Shown piece by piece: positions 31,746 to 42,979 of a DNA stretch of 64,000 nucleotides; position 1 is the stretch's first letter; every line of letters begins with the position of its first letter. Below the pieces are notes generated by a model. The model was not told the origin of the DNA and searched no databases. It was given only the letters and a program-made list of their open reading frames with translations. The DNA lies in the NCBI GenBank assembly GCA_006503535.1, contig QYRS01000016.1, positions 62,001 through 126,000 of the forward strand, in the 5' to 3' direction. The translations under genes and the position numbers were made by a program. This DNA is from Arthrinium phaeospermum (Eukaryota; Ascomycota; Sordariomycetes; Amphisphaeriales; Apiosporaceae).

Positions 31746-34700
31746 ATGGAAATGTCAATATCCCAATCTCCCACGATGGAGCCAAGTGGAAATATCAGCG
31801 GCCCAAACACTGCTACAGGAGAGTTGATGCGTTCTTCATCGAGCAGCCCAGGCAATTACGAAGCCAAACCATCTGGCCACACTCAAATGCCGAACACCAT
31901 TTGTTCAGTCACTGGTGCTAGCCATAAGAACCTTGCGGATTTCGGTATCCACGTATGCCCACGATGCGACTTTCACATCATTGGGGAAGACGACGAGGAA
32001 GAGACAAGTACCGGGATACGCAAAGAGCTAAATGTACTTCAGTCAAACTCTGAGGTACTCGGAACGAACAATTCAAGCATCGAAGCGGATATACTGGCTC
32101 AACTCAAAAGCATCAATGAGGGGATTGGTATTCTTGTTGAAAAAACAGAACAGGAATATTCAGGTACTGAAGATGAAGGATCAGATGATGAACAACAATC
32201 GGCTTCAACGAAAACCATGCAGGATGATTCAGGAGAGGAGTTGTCTCCGTCGGGCATTTATCATGAGGTTGAGTTCGATGATATTGCGTGGAATCGGCTT
32301 CACAGACAACCATGGAGCAAGCCATTCGATCCCACCGAAGCACGGAAAGGGGTAGAGGTTCATGGGAAAAGTGGTATAGCGAAGGTAACGACGACTATCC
32401 AGACTGACATCCAGGCGGATGACGACCGAACAGAGACAGAGCGTGTCAGAGTTAAGAAGGCGGGCTTCCTTCGCAACCCCGACGTCGAGATTAGCTCCTT
32501 CTTCCAAGTTCTGACCATCGAGTCGAAACAACTCATCGCGGCACTGCGAGCGTTGGTCAAGTACTACCCTTCTGCGCGCTTAGAGACAGACCCCGTCGGG
32601 TTTCTTTCCCCTTTCTGTGTCCTAGCTCATCACATTGAAGAGCTAGAGTCATACAAAGAGGCACTGAGCAATAAGGAACAACTAGATCCAGCCCCTGAGC
32701 GGCAAGGGAAACTCTCAGACATCCAGCGCGAGGTTACTGTCGACCATCTTGGCCAGCTTCTGCATTTTATGAAGCACAATATGTTCAGTCGGCAGCTTGC
32801 AGCGGAACAAGCGAGATACACACGGAGCCCCCCGGTTTGTACCTTCTCTATGCTCTGGCTGTTGTACAAGCCCGGTACGACAGTCTACGTCAGGGACGAC
32901 ACAGGGAAGACCAGCGCTTACATCATACTGTCTGTTGTGGTCAATGGTACATTTTCAGCGACCCTCGAGCGTTCGGATCCGTACGAGGTGAGGCTGTGGT
33001 CTTTGAGCTTCGATGGTACCTACGTGCGTCGAGCCATGGAAGTCATAACGATTGGCTCTTTCGACGGCGAACGTCCTATCATGGATCTGAAGATCATTCC
33101 AGCGTCATTTGTCGATACGGCAGACGGAAATAAAACAAGGCAGGAGTTGATACAAAGAGGGAGGAAATGGTACGGAATGCTCGCTGGAGCACAGCAGTGG
33201 CATTACTCGGGCCAAACCCTCGACCGAACGACGGTGAGATGTTATGTTCGCTCCTTGAAACCAGGCACCAACTAATCTGATCCCAGCTTGATTCCAGAGT
33301 TGTGATAGACCTTGGCAGCTATCTTCGTGAAACCAGTCAAGGCGAAGGCACCTCGACCTCATCATTGTTTGGGGACAAATTCGACGTGGCAGACATGGGG
33401 AGAAATCTCGCCATTTGTTCGTGCGAGACCTGCCGAGGGTGTCGACCACATCCTCCAAAGGGGTTCCGTTGGACAGATTATGACATTATCAATCCCGAAA
33501 CCGACGACCTCCGGCTCCCTGAAGGCCACCCAGACCGAGACCACCGCTACCTGCTTTGCTCGGGAAAGCTCAAAGGGTTTTCTCTGAAAACTCGGACATG
33601 GGGTACAAAAGCTCACAGTATTCTCTACTTAGTCTTTGAATTGGCCTAACAAGGTGACAGAAAGTCTGGATGTGGAACGGTGCAAGCCTGCCAACATCAA
33701 TCCCAAAGCGCTCGACACGCTTGTTATGCCGCCCGAAAGGAAGAGGATGATCAAGGCCATAGTGCAGAAGTACACTGGCCCCATGTCTACGCCGGTGACG
33801 TCCGGGGGAAGATGGGGCGCAGACTTCATCCAAACCAAGGGGGAAGGCCAGATCTTCCTTCTCCATGGAGGCCCTGGCGTTGGAAAGACATATGTGAGGA
33901 GCGACAAGAAACGAAGCCCCATCTAGTTCTCGCCGACGTTTGGACAGACTGCTGGCAAGTTTGACTACATCAGAAGCCTCCCTACTGTGCACAGCAAATC
34001 AATGATTCGTAACTGACTGGCTGATAGAGTGCATTGCGGAACTCATTGGACGTCCCCTACTTTCACTAACATGTGCCGACTTGGGTACGGATGAACAGAG
34101 TATGGAGCAAAGCCTGTCCAAGTGGTTCAAACTTGCCGAACAATGGGGCGCTGTCATGCTTCTGGACGAAGCCGACATCTGGCTCGAAAGGCGAATGGTC
34201 TCCGATTTGAAGCGGAACACGCTTGTTGCAGGTATCTATCGCCCTTTCCTTAACCCATTATAAAGCTCGAGGAAGCTGATTCTTGATTGGCGCTAATCGT
34301 GAGTAAAGTCTTTCTGAGATGCCTAGAGTACTACCGAGGCATCTTGTTCCTAACCAGCAACCGGGTCGGGACTTTCGACGACGCCTTCATTTCCCGGATC
34401 CACGTCGTCATCCACTATGAAGACCTTGAAGAACCACAGCGGAAGCAGATCTGGAAGCAGTTCTTCGACAAGCTCGAGAGGGAGCGGAAGGACAGCATCA
34501 TCGTCGAGTCCCGCGCGAAGCACTTCGTGCTCAACGACTCCGAGATGCGGAAACTGCCATGGAACGGGCGAGAAATTCGCAACGGTGAGTGTTCCAGTCG
34601 TGTTCATTACTGCTTTGTCTACCACTATCCCACTTTACTTGGGGAGTTTCTCGAGTGCTCCGAAGTCTCCGTCAGCTCTGATCTCTTGCCATGGAAATTT

Positions 34701-34925
34701 CGTATGTTGACGTTGCATCGTCCAGCTTTCCAAACCGCCGTCTCGCTGGCCGAGTACAGATTCTACTTTGAGGGAGGAAAGGACGAGAGCGACAAAATCG
34801 TCTTGGACAAGATGGACTTTGAGCAAGTCTGCCAGATGTCTCTGGAGTTCAAGAAATATTTGACTCAGGTCCATTCGGGAGATGATGAGAATGACAGGGC
34901 AATGAGACAGAGAGCTAGAGCTTAA
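31746..34925 (+). CDS. Fungal AAA+ ATPase with DUF7025-type N-terminal region
   Basis: Exons 31746-33233, 33287-33602, 33661-33893, 34030-34231, 34309-34584 and 34726-34925 give about 904 aa. The N-terminus is Ser/Asp/Glu-rich with one CPRC pair and a coiled segment. Residues ~230-600 (DVEISSFFQVLTIESKQLIAAL, LGQLLHFM, WLLYKPGTTVYV, FDGTYVRRAMEV) match the DUF7025-type region that precedes AAA domains in filamentous fungi. The AAA core has Walker A LHGGPGVGKT, Walker B VMLLDEADIWLE, sensor 1 LFLTSNRVG and ISRIHVVIHYEDL. The junction after GVGKTY is irregular: the only frame-keeping acceptor (AG at 34028-34029) drops the Thr-Ala-Glu that normally precedes CIAEL. Role unknown; such genes are abundant and strain-variable. 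Confidence 0.88.
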
Positions 34926-35232
34926 TGAGGATGGTTTCCTTGCTTCTTTTGGTGGCAATTGGCGTAATGTTACTCATGCGATGGAAATGGTAGATTGCTG
35001 GTAACGAACTGATGATCAATTGACATATGTGCTAGTTTACTCAATGTATGACTGATCAAATCCGGCAATACTGCACCTTGAAATAATATCTCAAATAGTT
35101 TCCATATTCGGCAATGCTACGCTATGCTATCGCCCCTATAAAATCTTCTCTTCTAGTTCACAGGCCATCCCTCCTTCTATCTAGAAACAGCGGCAACGAT
35201 GACCCGATCAAATCCTCGACGCCAAACCCTCC
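34926..35232. other. Intergenic between convergent genes
   Basis: 307 bp, AT-richer than its neighbours, with no coding signal seen. Confidence 0.5.
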
Positions 35233-35972
35233 CTATTTCAGCACCTTCAACGTCTCGCTAAACGGCAGCTTTGGCGGCGGCCCCGCGGGGTGCTCCTGCG
35301 CCTCGGCCCCGAAGACGAGGTTGGCCTTGAGGCTGTACTCCTCGGGCACGCCGGCGTACCGCTTGATGACGGCCTCGACGGGCGGCATGGCGTTGAGGTG
35401 CTGCAGCGAGCCGCCCAGCCCCTCGAGCGCCAGCGCCGACCACACCAGCAGGTGCGCCATGCCGTGCGCGTGGTCCGACCACTGCCCGAACATGTGCGCC
35501 GCCGAGGGGTGGGTCTGGCCGGACTCGGCGATGGTGGTGGTGCGCTCCCAGAAGAGGACCTGTGGTAGTTGTTAGTGGGCGATCTCAATTGGCTTCATCG
35601 GATAGAGAAAAGAGGAGAGGGGAAGAAAAGAAGGAAAAGAGACGAGGAAAAACTCACCGAACCGTAACCCCCCTTCAGCCCCTGGAACAGCCCGCTCATC
35701 TTGTTCCAGGTCTCCTCGCCGGCGACCTGGGTCAGGAAGGGCTGGGCGGCCGCGATGATGTCGTCGAAGAGCTGGGCGTGCTTGTCGCCCAGGACGAGGG
35801 TGACGCGCACGGGCTGGGTGTTGTAGGAGGAGGGGGCGAAGGAGAGGACCTCCTGGACGACCTGCTCGATGCGGGCGTCGGACACGGGCGAGGTGTTCTT
35901 GAGGGCGTAGACGCTGCGGCGGTACTTGGCGGCCTGCAGGAACTGGTCCGTGGTGATGCCGGGGGCTGCCAT
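35233..35972 (-). CDS. Nitroreductase-family flavoprotein (Frm2/Hbn1-like)
   Basis: FMN-dependent NAD(P)H oxidoreductase of the nitroreductase fold; the yeast relatives Frm2 and Hbn1 affect lipid signalling and oxidative stress. Exons 35972-35658 and 35559-35233 give 213 aa. Features: an N-terminal helix with KYRRSVYALKNTSPVSD (FMN phosphate-binding arginines), LSFAPSSYNTQP, a helix after VLFWERTTT, GMAHLLVWSALALEGLGGSLQH (dimer and FMN side), and the C-terminal ANLVFGAEAQEHPAGPPPKL. No targeting signal. The intron (35657-35560) falls between KGGYGS and VLFWER. The family is sure; the physiological substrate is not. Confidence 0.92.
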
Positions 35973-37178
35973 TTTGGGGGTGTGTGTGATTGGTTGGTTG
36001 ATTACTGAAACGGGTTGCAGGAATAGTTGGATGTTTGTCTACGGTATACGATTCGTTGCTTCTCTATGAATTTGATGAGGAATCGAGAATCAAAGACCCC
36101 AAGAAAAGGGAGGGAACTGCGCCGCATTATGTACTTGGCCAAGCTCCCAACCAATGCATCTTGAGGTCTGTCGATGGTGGTGGCTCTTGGCCAAGCCTGC
36201 CAATCGCTAACCCAGATGCCCTCCTTCCTGCATACGCCAGCCCAGCAAGGCAAACAAAAAAGCAACCGTAAAGGTACGTGTAACCTGCAGAGGGGCGGCC
36301 GGGCTTGGCTTATTCCTACCTTACAAATGGATGAGGTGAGCAGACCTGCAGCGAGAGGCGCCCTCTTGCGGTTGGGCGGACGCCAGGAAAGCCCGAGATG
36401 CACGAAGAAGGCAGCCGGGCTGGCTCGCTGGGCGCACAACCGAAACCTGGTTTGGGACTGGGTGCTATGCTTGGGGGCCAGGCTGGACTGCCTAGCCGGG
36501 ATGGTGATTGATGCCAGAATTGCTGACATGCATTCGAACTGCTACATTCCAGCAGCTTCCCATTGGCATTTGGGGAAGCGGGGTCGGGTCCCCTTTGGCG
36601 TCTCCCAGTCCGGCATCTTACTTTAGACGACGCCAGCATCGGCTAGCGACAAGCCACCGCGAAATCTGGATTAATAATGCTTTGCAATCCAGATCTCACC
36701 ACCTTAGTCACCCCTCTCATCCCTTGATCCAGATGCGCTCTAGCGCTTCCCATTTGTCGCCGGGATGAAACATTGGACAAGGCGGTGTCGTCTCTGTGCA
36801 ACAGTCCCGGGTCGGTGTGCTAAAATCTTATCTAATACCCGCGCGGGAACCATTTCGCGGGGCATTTCCTGGGCTGGATGTAGAGCATGTACTATCGGTA
36901 ACCTTGGCACCTTCTGGATTGGCGAAGAGCCCCGAGGCCAGCCCCTGAGCTAGGCCTGTCAGCCCGCAGCATTCGGGCGCAGGGCCTCCGGCCTGATGAT
37001 GATCGCACTCGTGCGCTAGCGACTATGCAGCATGACCTACAAAGCGAGCGATGAAGGAGAGTGTCAAGTAATACAGCGTCTATAAGATCTTGCCTAACGA
37101 TAATACTGGTGGAAATTGTGTAAATTGTAGTGGTACATGTCAGAAATCAAAGCCCAAAGTCGTCCCTGCCCCCAAGGT
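35973..37178. other. Intergenic (1.2 kb)
   Basis: Promoter side of the nitroreductase gene and 3' side of the large b5-like gene. Open frames such as 36002-36529 (-) and 36174-36626 (+) lack any recognisable domain. No repeats of note. Confidence 0.45.
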
Positions 37179-40100
37179 TCAAACCCGTCGCTTCACCGAA
37201 GGGCCCGCCGCCGCCTCCCCATCCCCATCTACATCCACCTCTGCCGATCTCTTCTTCCCTCCCCGGCCCGATGCTGACGCCGCCTTCGACGCACGATCGC
37301 GGAGGAAGTTCTCGAGATCGCCTTGTCCAAACTTCCGGCGGCCCCCACCCTCACCCTTACACCCCCGCTCATGTCCATGCCCCCTTTCCCCTCTCCCGCA
37401 GAACCGGATACGGCCGCCGCAGCTGGGGTCGTCCTTATCGATGCCCCAGATCATGCGCTGCAGCTCGTCCTCCTTCGCCTCCTCCTCGGAGGGCCCGACG
37501 CGGCTCTTCAGTAGCTCCTCCACCGTGGGTTCCGGGATCGCCTCGCCCGCGACCGCGCGCCCGATGATGCGGTACGAGAAGTCCTGCCGGAGCCACTCGC
37601 ACAGCCCCTCATCCTCCAGCTCGTTGCCGGCCCACATGTACGGCAGCTCCTTGCCGTGGATGGACTTGCCGTGCAGCATGAGGGCTGTAGTTCAGTCAGC
37701 ATGTGTGTCTGTTATTGTGAAGGGTAGGTAGGTAGGGTCGAAAGAAAGAAGGCATGGGAGAGGAAATAATCTTACTGGTAACATCAAACACGTTCCCATC
37801 AATCGTCACCCAGGCCCCCTGCGAGCTCCGCGGGTTGTTATGCCTCGCCACCTCGCCCATCGGGATCTCGCCCACCTCGCCCGAGTCGATGTGGGCTACA
37901 ATCGCCCCCTTGCACTCGGTGTAGATGTGAACCAGCGCATTCGAGACGGCGCCAGGTTCCTGGATGGCCTCGGACGCGTCCTTGCCAACCAGGTGGGCGA
38001 CCACGGGCAGGACCCACTGGTCATCCGCCGACGCATCCAGCTTGGAAAGGTCAAAGACCCAGTCGTGGATGGCAACGTGGCCCTCCTCGATCTGATCCCG
38101 CTCGATCTCCGGCACTAGCTTACCCACGGCGAGCTCCGCAAAGTCGGCCATGGTGTCCGGCCCATGGAAATCGTAGAAGTCGTTGGCCTCGCGTCCAAAC
38201 GCCTGAGCCAAGATATCCCGTCCGCCCGGATGGCGCTCCACGTAAGCTATTTCGGGAAACAAACAGAGTCAGCAGGTAAGCGGGCGGAGGTTCGTCGCAA
38301 TATCATGGGACCGCAAGGAACTCGAGAGGGAAGGAAGAGAAAAATGAAACGTACCAGAAACATTGTAGATGATGCCATCAACAGATATGTACATGCCCGA
38401 CGTGGGGTTGTCATGCCAGCCCAGCATAGCAGGGGTGAAAGGAGGAAGCACCGTCTTCCTGGAACCCTTGATTCCTTCAAACAGCGCGCACCGGAACGGC
38501 TGCAGCCTTTTCAGCAGGTCCTCGTACACGTCCGGATCATCAGGGAGCCTCTTGGGCCGACCGCCGGGGCTCTCCGTCAATTGGCCCTTTTCCATTTGCG
38601 TGCCAAAGGTGAAGGCTGCACGGGAGTACACCCCTCTGTTAGTTTACTTGCATTGGCCAGGACCGGCTCGAGGGGGGGCAGAAACGACCTCGAACCAGGA
38701 CGAAGTTTTACATCATGGAAAGAAACTTACTGGTGATATCATACACGGTCGTGCCTATGACAATCCACATCGGCATTCCTCCCTCACCATCGTACTCGGC
38801 GATCTGCTCCGCGGTCCGAGGAATGAGAAGTTTACCGACCTTTTTGCAGACCTGGCCCAGTTTGCCTCCTATATCATCGGCCGCGGGGTGCCCGTCATTG
38901 CGCAACATGGGGCCGAGCGGGGTCATCGTGATCAGTTCCCGCCGTACCCTATTTGCATTGGGATATCCCATGTAGGAGCATAGTTCTGCGTGGAAGATTA
39001 TCCCCAAGTTAGAATCAGGTATGATCGGATGGGAACGAGAGGCGACACCATAGCGGCATATGATGGAAAGGAGGGGGGAAAGAGAATAGGGGGGAGCTTA
39101 CGTGAAATGGAAAATATGTCATAGCCGTCATTACCGTCACTTTCAATTACCCAGAAGTCCTCGTCGTCCATATTGTTGCCGACCTCTCCCGTAGAAAAGT
39201 GCACGGAATAGAGATTATTCCTTCCCCGCGAGCGAGATCGACTGCGAGAAGTACGAAGGCGCCGTGGCCGGGACCCAGGCGGTAGCTGAATATATTGCTG
39301 CAGTTGTTGTTGCAGCTGTTGCTGCTGTTGTTGCTGTTGCTGTTGCTGTTGCTGCTGTTGTTGTTGGTTATTCGTATTCTGCCACTCCTGCATCTTCTTG
39401 TCAAAATACGCCTGCTGCTGCTTCTTCATCTTCCTTTTCCACGGGGGCGTCTGGTCGCCCATCCTCGGAGTCTGCGGCGGGCTGGGGACGTAGTAGTCCG
39501 CGTCGACCCCCGTGGGCGCGAAGGTGGCCGTCCAGGAGCAGATGGGGGTGTTGAAGTAGTTGACGTCGACGCCGGTGCTTATGACGCTGGCCCACCGGTC
39601 GTCGTACGCGGGGACCTTGAAGTCGAAGTCGGACCACTGGTGCGGGTCCGTGGGCCCGGCGTGGTGCGCCGACAGCTTCCGGAACGCGTTGTAGCACGCC
39701 TCGAGCCAGACGTGCGGGATCGGGTAGGCCATGGCCATGGGCGCGAACCGGGTCCAGAACAGGTTGAGCCCCGCCTTGGGGTGCAGCCACGGGCCGGCTG
39801 CGTGCTCGAACGCGTCGCCCCAGCTCATGTATGTCGCTGGGTGAAAGGTCAGGGGCTGCGTCCATCTCAAGCTGGCCGAGATGCTGGGCCAAAGCCAGTA
39901 TTCCTTGGCCTTTTTCCTGTAGTTCGCCTGGCCAGCTAGGACCGGCATGGATGCCATCATCAGGCCGGCGATGGCTCGCCAGAGATTTATCGCGGGGCCG
40001 TCCGTCACTTTGAAGGTGGGATCATCAAATTGGTCTACGCCATCGCGGTCGATCATGGCCCAGACCAGCTTTGTACACTGGACAAGGTCTCGGCGGGCGT

Positions 40101-42264
40101 GCGCCTCGCAGAACTGGGAGATCCATCTTCTGGCCTCGACATGGCTCCACGGACTAAGAGACCATTTCCGATATTGCTCTTGCCACCAGGGCCGCGCCGC
40201 CCGATTCCAGTTCGTCAGCCCTACCCACCGTTTCTGCATGTCGACGTATTTTTGCGACATTTCGGGCACCACGTTTGTGGGCTGGACAACCCGGGCGCTG
40301 AACATCCTTAAGCCATAGTGGGTGTCGCTATTCTGCGTCCGCGTAAGGAGGACCTTCGGGTGCCGAAAAGCAACTTGGCCCCAGTGTTGGACTACCGTCT
40401 GCCAATATTCCTCGGAGAAGAGACAGGTGGACCACAGAGGCGGAACGCTGTGACGCTCCACCTCCGAGAGCTGACGAGTCCACCTTTCAGGTAGCGCGTT
40501 GTCCCTCCCCAACGAATGAGGCCAATTCATGTAACTCATAACGGTGTTGGCGCCGGGTGCGTAGTCAACACTTTCGTCGTTCAATACCGCCCCGTCCATG
40601 AGACCGTCGAAATAGGTCATCTCGAACGCATTACCCGCCTCACGTCCTAGAATGGGGAGAATGTACTGTTACCGAGAGTTAGAGGGTCACGGGCAGCATT
40701 ATATGACAGCAATATAGATGGGGGCTTTAGTACGGGGAGAGGCAGAAAATGAACATACCGGCTCTTCATACGACGTATTGAGAACCTTTGAATCTAGGTA
40801 CGCCCTACCAAAGAGAATAGAGTGCTGGTGCATACCGAATTAGTCGTTTGAGTAAGCCTAGACCAGGGACATTGGCGAAGCCTACCGTCATTTCATGAAG
40901 CAACTGTGCCGCCGTGGTGTGAGCATACAGGATCCGACGCATCTGCGGTGGGGGCTTTGCTTACCGTATGAGCTATACTCGCAAGCGCAAAGTAGCGCTC
41001 GGCAGGCTTCGATTGCGTATTGAGAAGACAGCGGAGCGCCGCAACGTGGACGGCAGACACATGGGTATTTTCTGGGTCCTGTGCGATCAAGGTCCCGGAT
41101 ACGGGACCTGACGCAGCAGCTGTAGCTGCAAGCGCCGCCGCGTTCATCGGCGTGCCATTGGGCCCCGTCATCTGAGCGGCCGCCTGGTTGACCAGAGATT
41201 GAAAGGGCATCAAGGTGGGCGCGGCAGGAGGGGATCCTACGTTCTGTAGTGCCGCTGGGTTGACGAAACCGCCTTGCGGCGCCTGTACGTAAACTGGCAA
41301 GTTCGAGGGGTTGTTGCTAGAATTCCTGAGGGCAGGGAGGACGGCTTGAATGTTACCTTGCGAGGTCTGGACGTAGCTGTTGACCGACGCCTGGGAGTAC
41401 AAAAAGGTTGTAAAGCCGTACAAGGAGTTCTGCTTGCTGCTGTCCTCGTCAAGGAAGCCCATTATAAAGTTTTGAAGGAGTTGCTCGAGTCTTGCCCTCA
41501 TCTCCGCGGCAGTTGCTCTCTGTGCCATCGGGCGTTCAAGCATAACCTCTGGCGATTCCAACCCATTATCGTTACAATAGTCGGCCAACTCCGGGTCAAT
41601 ATCGGACCATTTTCGGATCTCACTGAAAAGGATGGTATCCAGCCTGTAGAATAGGCGTTAGGGGCGTGCCACGGCGGATTGGGGGACATTTTGCAAGAAG
41701 AGAGATATATACAGACCAGGGATGACGCTCCTCGACAATGGTGGACACGATGCGATTCATCAGCTCCATAACGATGCGCAACTTTGACCAAATGGCGGGA
41801 TTGTCAGCGGTCCACCAGTTGTTGTGGTATTTGAGCAAATCCGGGTGAGGATTTGGGACACCGGCAACGCCGTCGACGCGTAGATCGAACCACCTAGCTC
41901 TTTTGAAGAAGTTGAACCACTGGGTCTCGTCGACTGAGATCAGTTCGGGGTCAATCTCAACGTCGTTGCCCTTTGACACGCCGCTCAGCAACGATGGCAG
42001 GCGCCAGGACTGTATGCCGGATCGATTTTGCGTCTGGTTCCTCTCCGAGTAGAATAATACATCCAACTCCTGCATGTTGGGCAACGGCAGCTGTTGTTGG
42101 GGCAGTGGCTGGTCAATCCTGGACCAAGGTATAGAGGGAATGGCGGGGGCCAACCCCGAATGGTGGACTCCATCTCCAGTCTGTCGGAAGAAAGGGTCCT
42201 TCGAAGGAGTGAAGTGCTGAGCCCAGGGGGATTCCGGTAGGGGGTTGACAGGCCGGCGTGCCAT
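37179..42264 (-). CDS. Large multidomain protein: putative HExxH metallopeptidase, polyQ/RS linker and tandem cytochrome-b5-like modules
   Basis: Nine exons: 42264-41717, 41643-40965, 40903-40886, 40824-40759, 40665-39102, 38985-38731, 38615-38355, 38246-37776 and 37684-37179, giving 1455 aa in one frame. Residues ~1-400 have no known domain. H412-E-M-T-H416, followed by GREAG (E446), reads as a gluzincin-like zinc site, as in secreted fungal proteins with HExxH and GEAG motifs; no signal peptide is present here. A Gln run (~870-895) and an RS-type stretch (SRSRSRSRGR) follow. Then come four b5-like hairpins: DFWVIESDG, PMWIVIGTTVYDIT, GMYISVDGIIYNVS and AWVTIDGNVFDVT. Only one is followed by heme-ligand-like residues (H1136 in ERHPGG and H1158 in YDFHGPDT). 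The tail is basic (GGKKRSAE, VKRRV). Exon 3 is only 18 nt. Gene model confident from frame continuity; function unknown. Confidence 0.78.
39294..39365 (-). repeat. CAG/CAA repeat encoding polyglutamine
   Basis: Mixed CAG and CAA codons with a few Leu interruptions, inside exon 5 of the large b5-like gene. Expected to vary in length between strains. Confidence 0.95.
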
Positions 42265-42979
42265 GGTAAGGTAGGTAAAGATGGTGTTGAGTTTCTTCTT
42301 TTCTCCCCTTCATGAAAACAATAAACAACAATGTCAATCTGTATGAGGCAAGTCCAGCATGGCCTCGGCGGGCATCGCACGACTTGCTTGGGGGTGGTGC
42401 ATTGTCACTATCACGGGTTTTCTTTGTGTGAGGAATGAAGTGGCTAGTGGATTTCCGCATGCGATCGCAGACAAGGGAACCCCGAATTCTTCCATTGCGC
42501 TATGTGTTGTATTACCTGGGGGCGGCAGGATATTTATAAAGTACGGGTGAGGTTGGTGGAATTTCGCCATATTTGCAGGCAATAGATTGATTCTAATGGA
42601 TGTTGAAGGTGAGTGTTGGTTCATGACTCTATCTCAATGGGTTGGTCGGCTCCAAGGTGAACTATGAGGTGCCCCGTAAACACAAGGTGCTAGGCACTAG
42701 GTGCTAGGGGTCTTCTAATTGAATGCTGGAACTGGGGAGGGATCAATGTGATTGGGTTGATGGCGAGTGCTTATCGATAACTGGAGCTTCCCCCACCTGC
42801 GCTGAGGTCCCCTGCTACGTCACTTGCAGCTTCCAGCTCAGACGCAATGCTGAGACGCAAACATACGTAAAGATAAAAAAAGAACAAACGATCCCACTCC
42901 CCCGCGACAGTCCATCATTGGAATACACCTGGTATTTACCCAACAGACCTCGGCGCTTACTCGTCGCAATTCCACGTAC
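42265..42979. promoter_or_regulatory. Divergent promoter region of the b5-like and macro-domain genes
   Basis: 715-bp head-to-head spacer. A short GGTGCTAGG-type repeat lies near 42685-42712. No gene seen. Confidence 0.5.
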
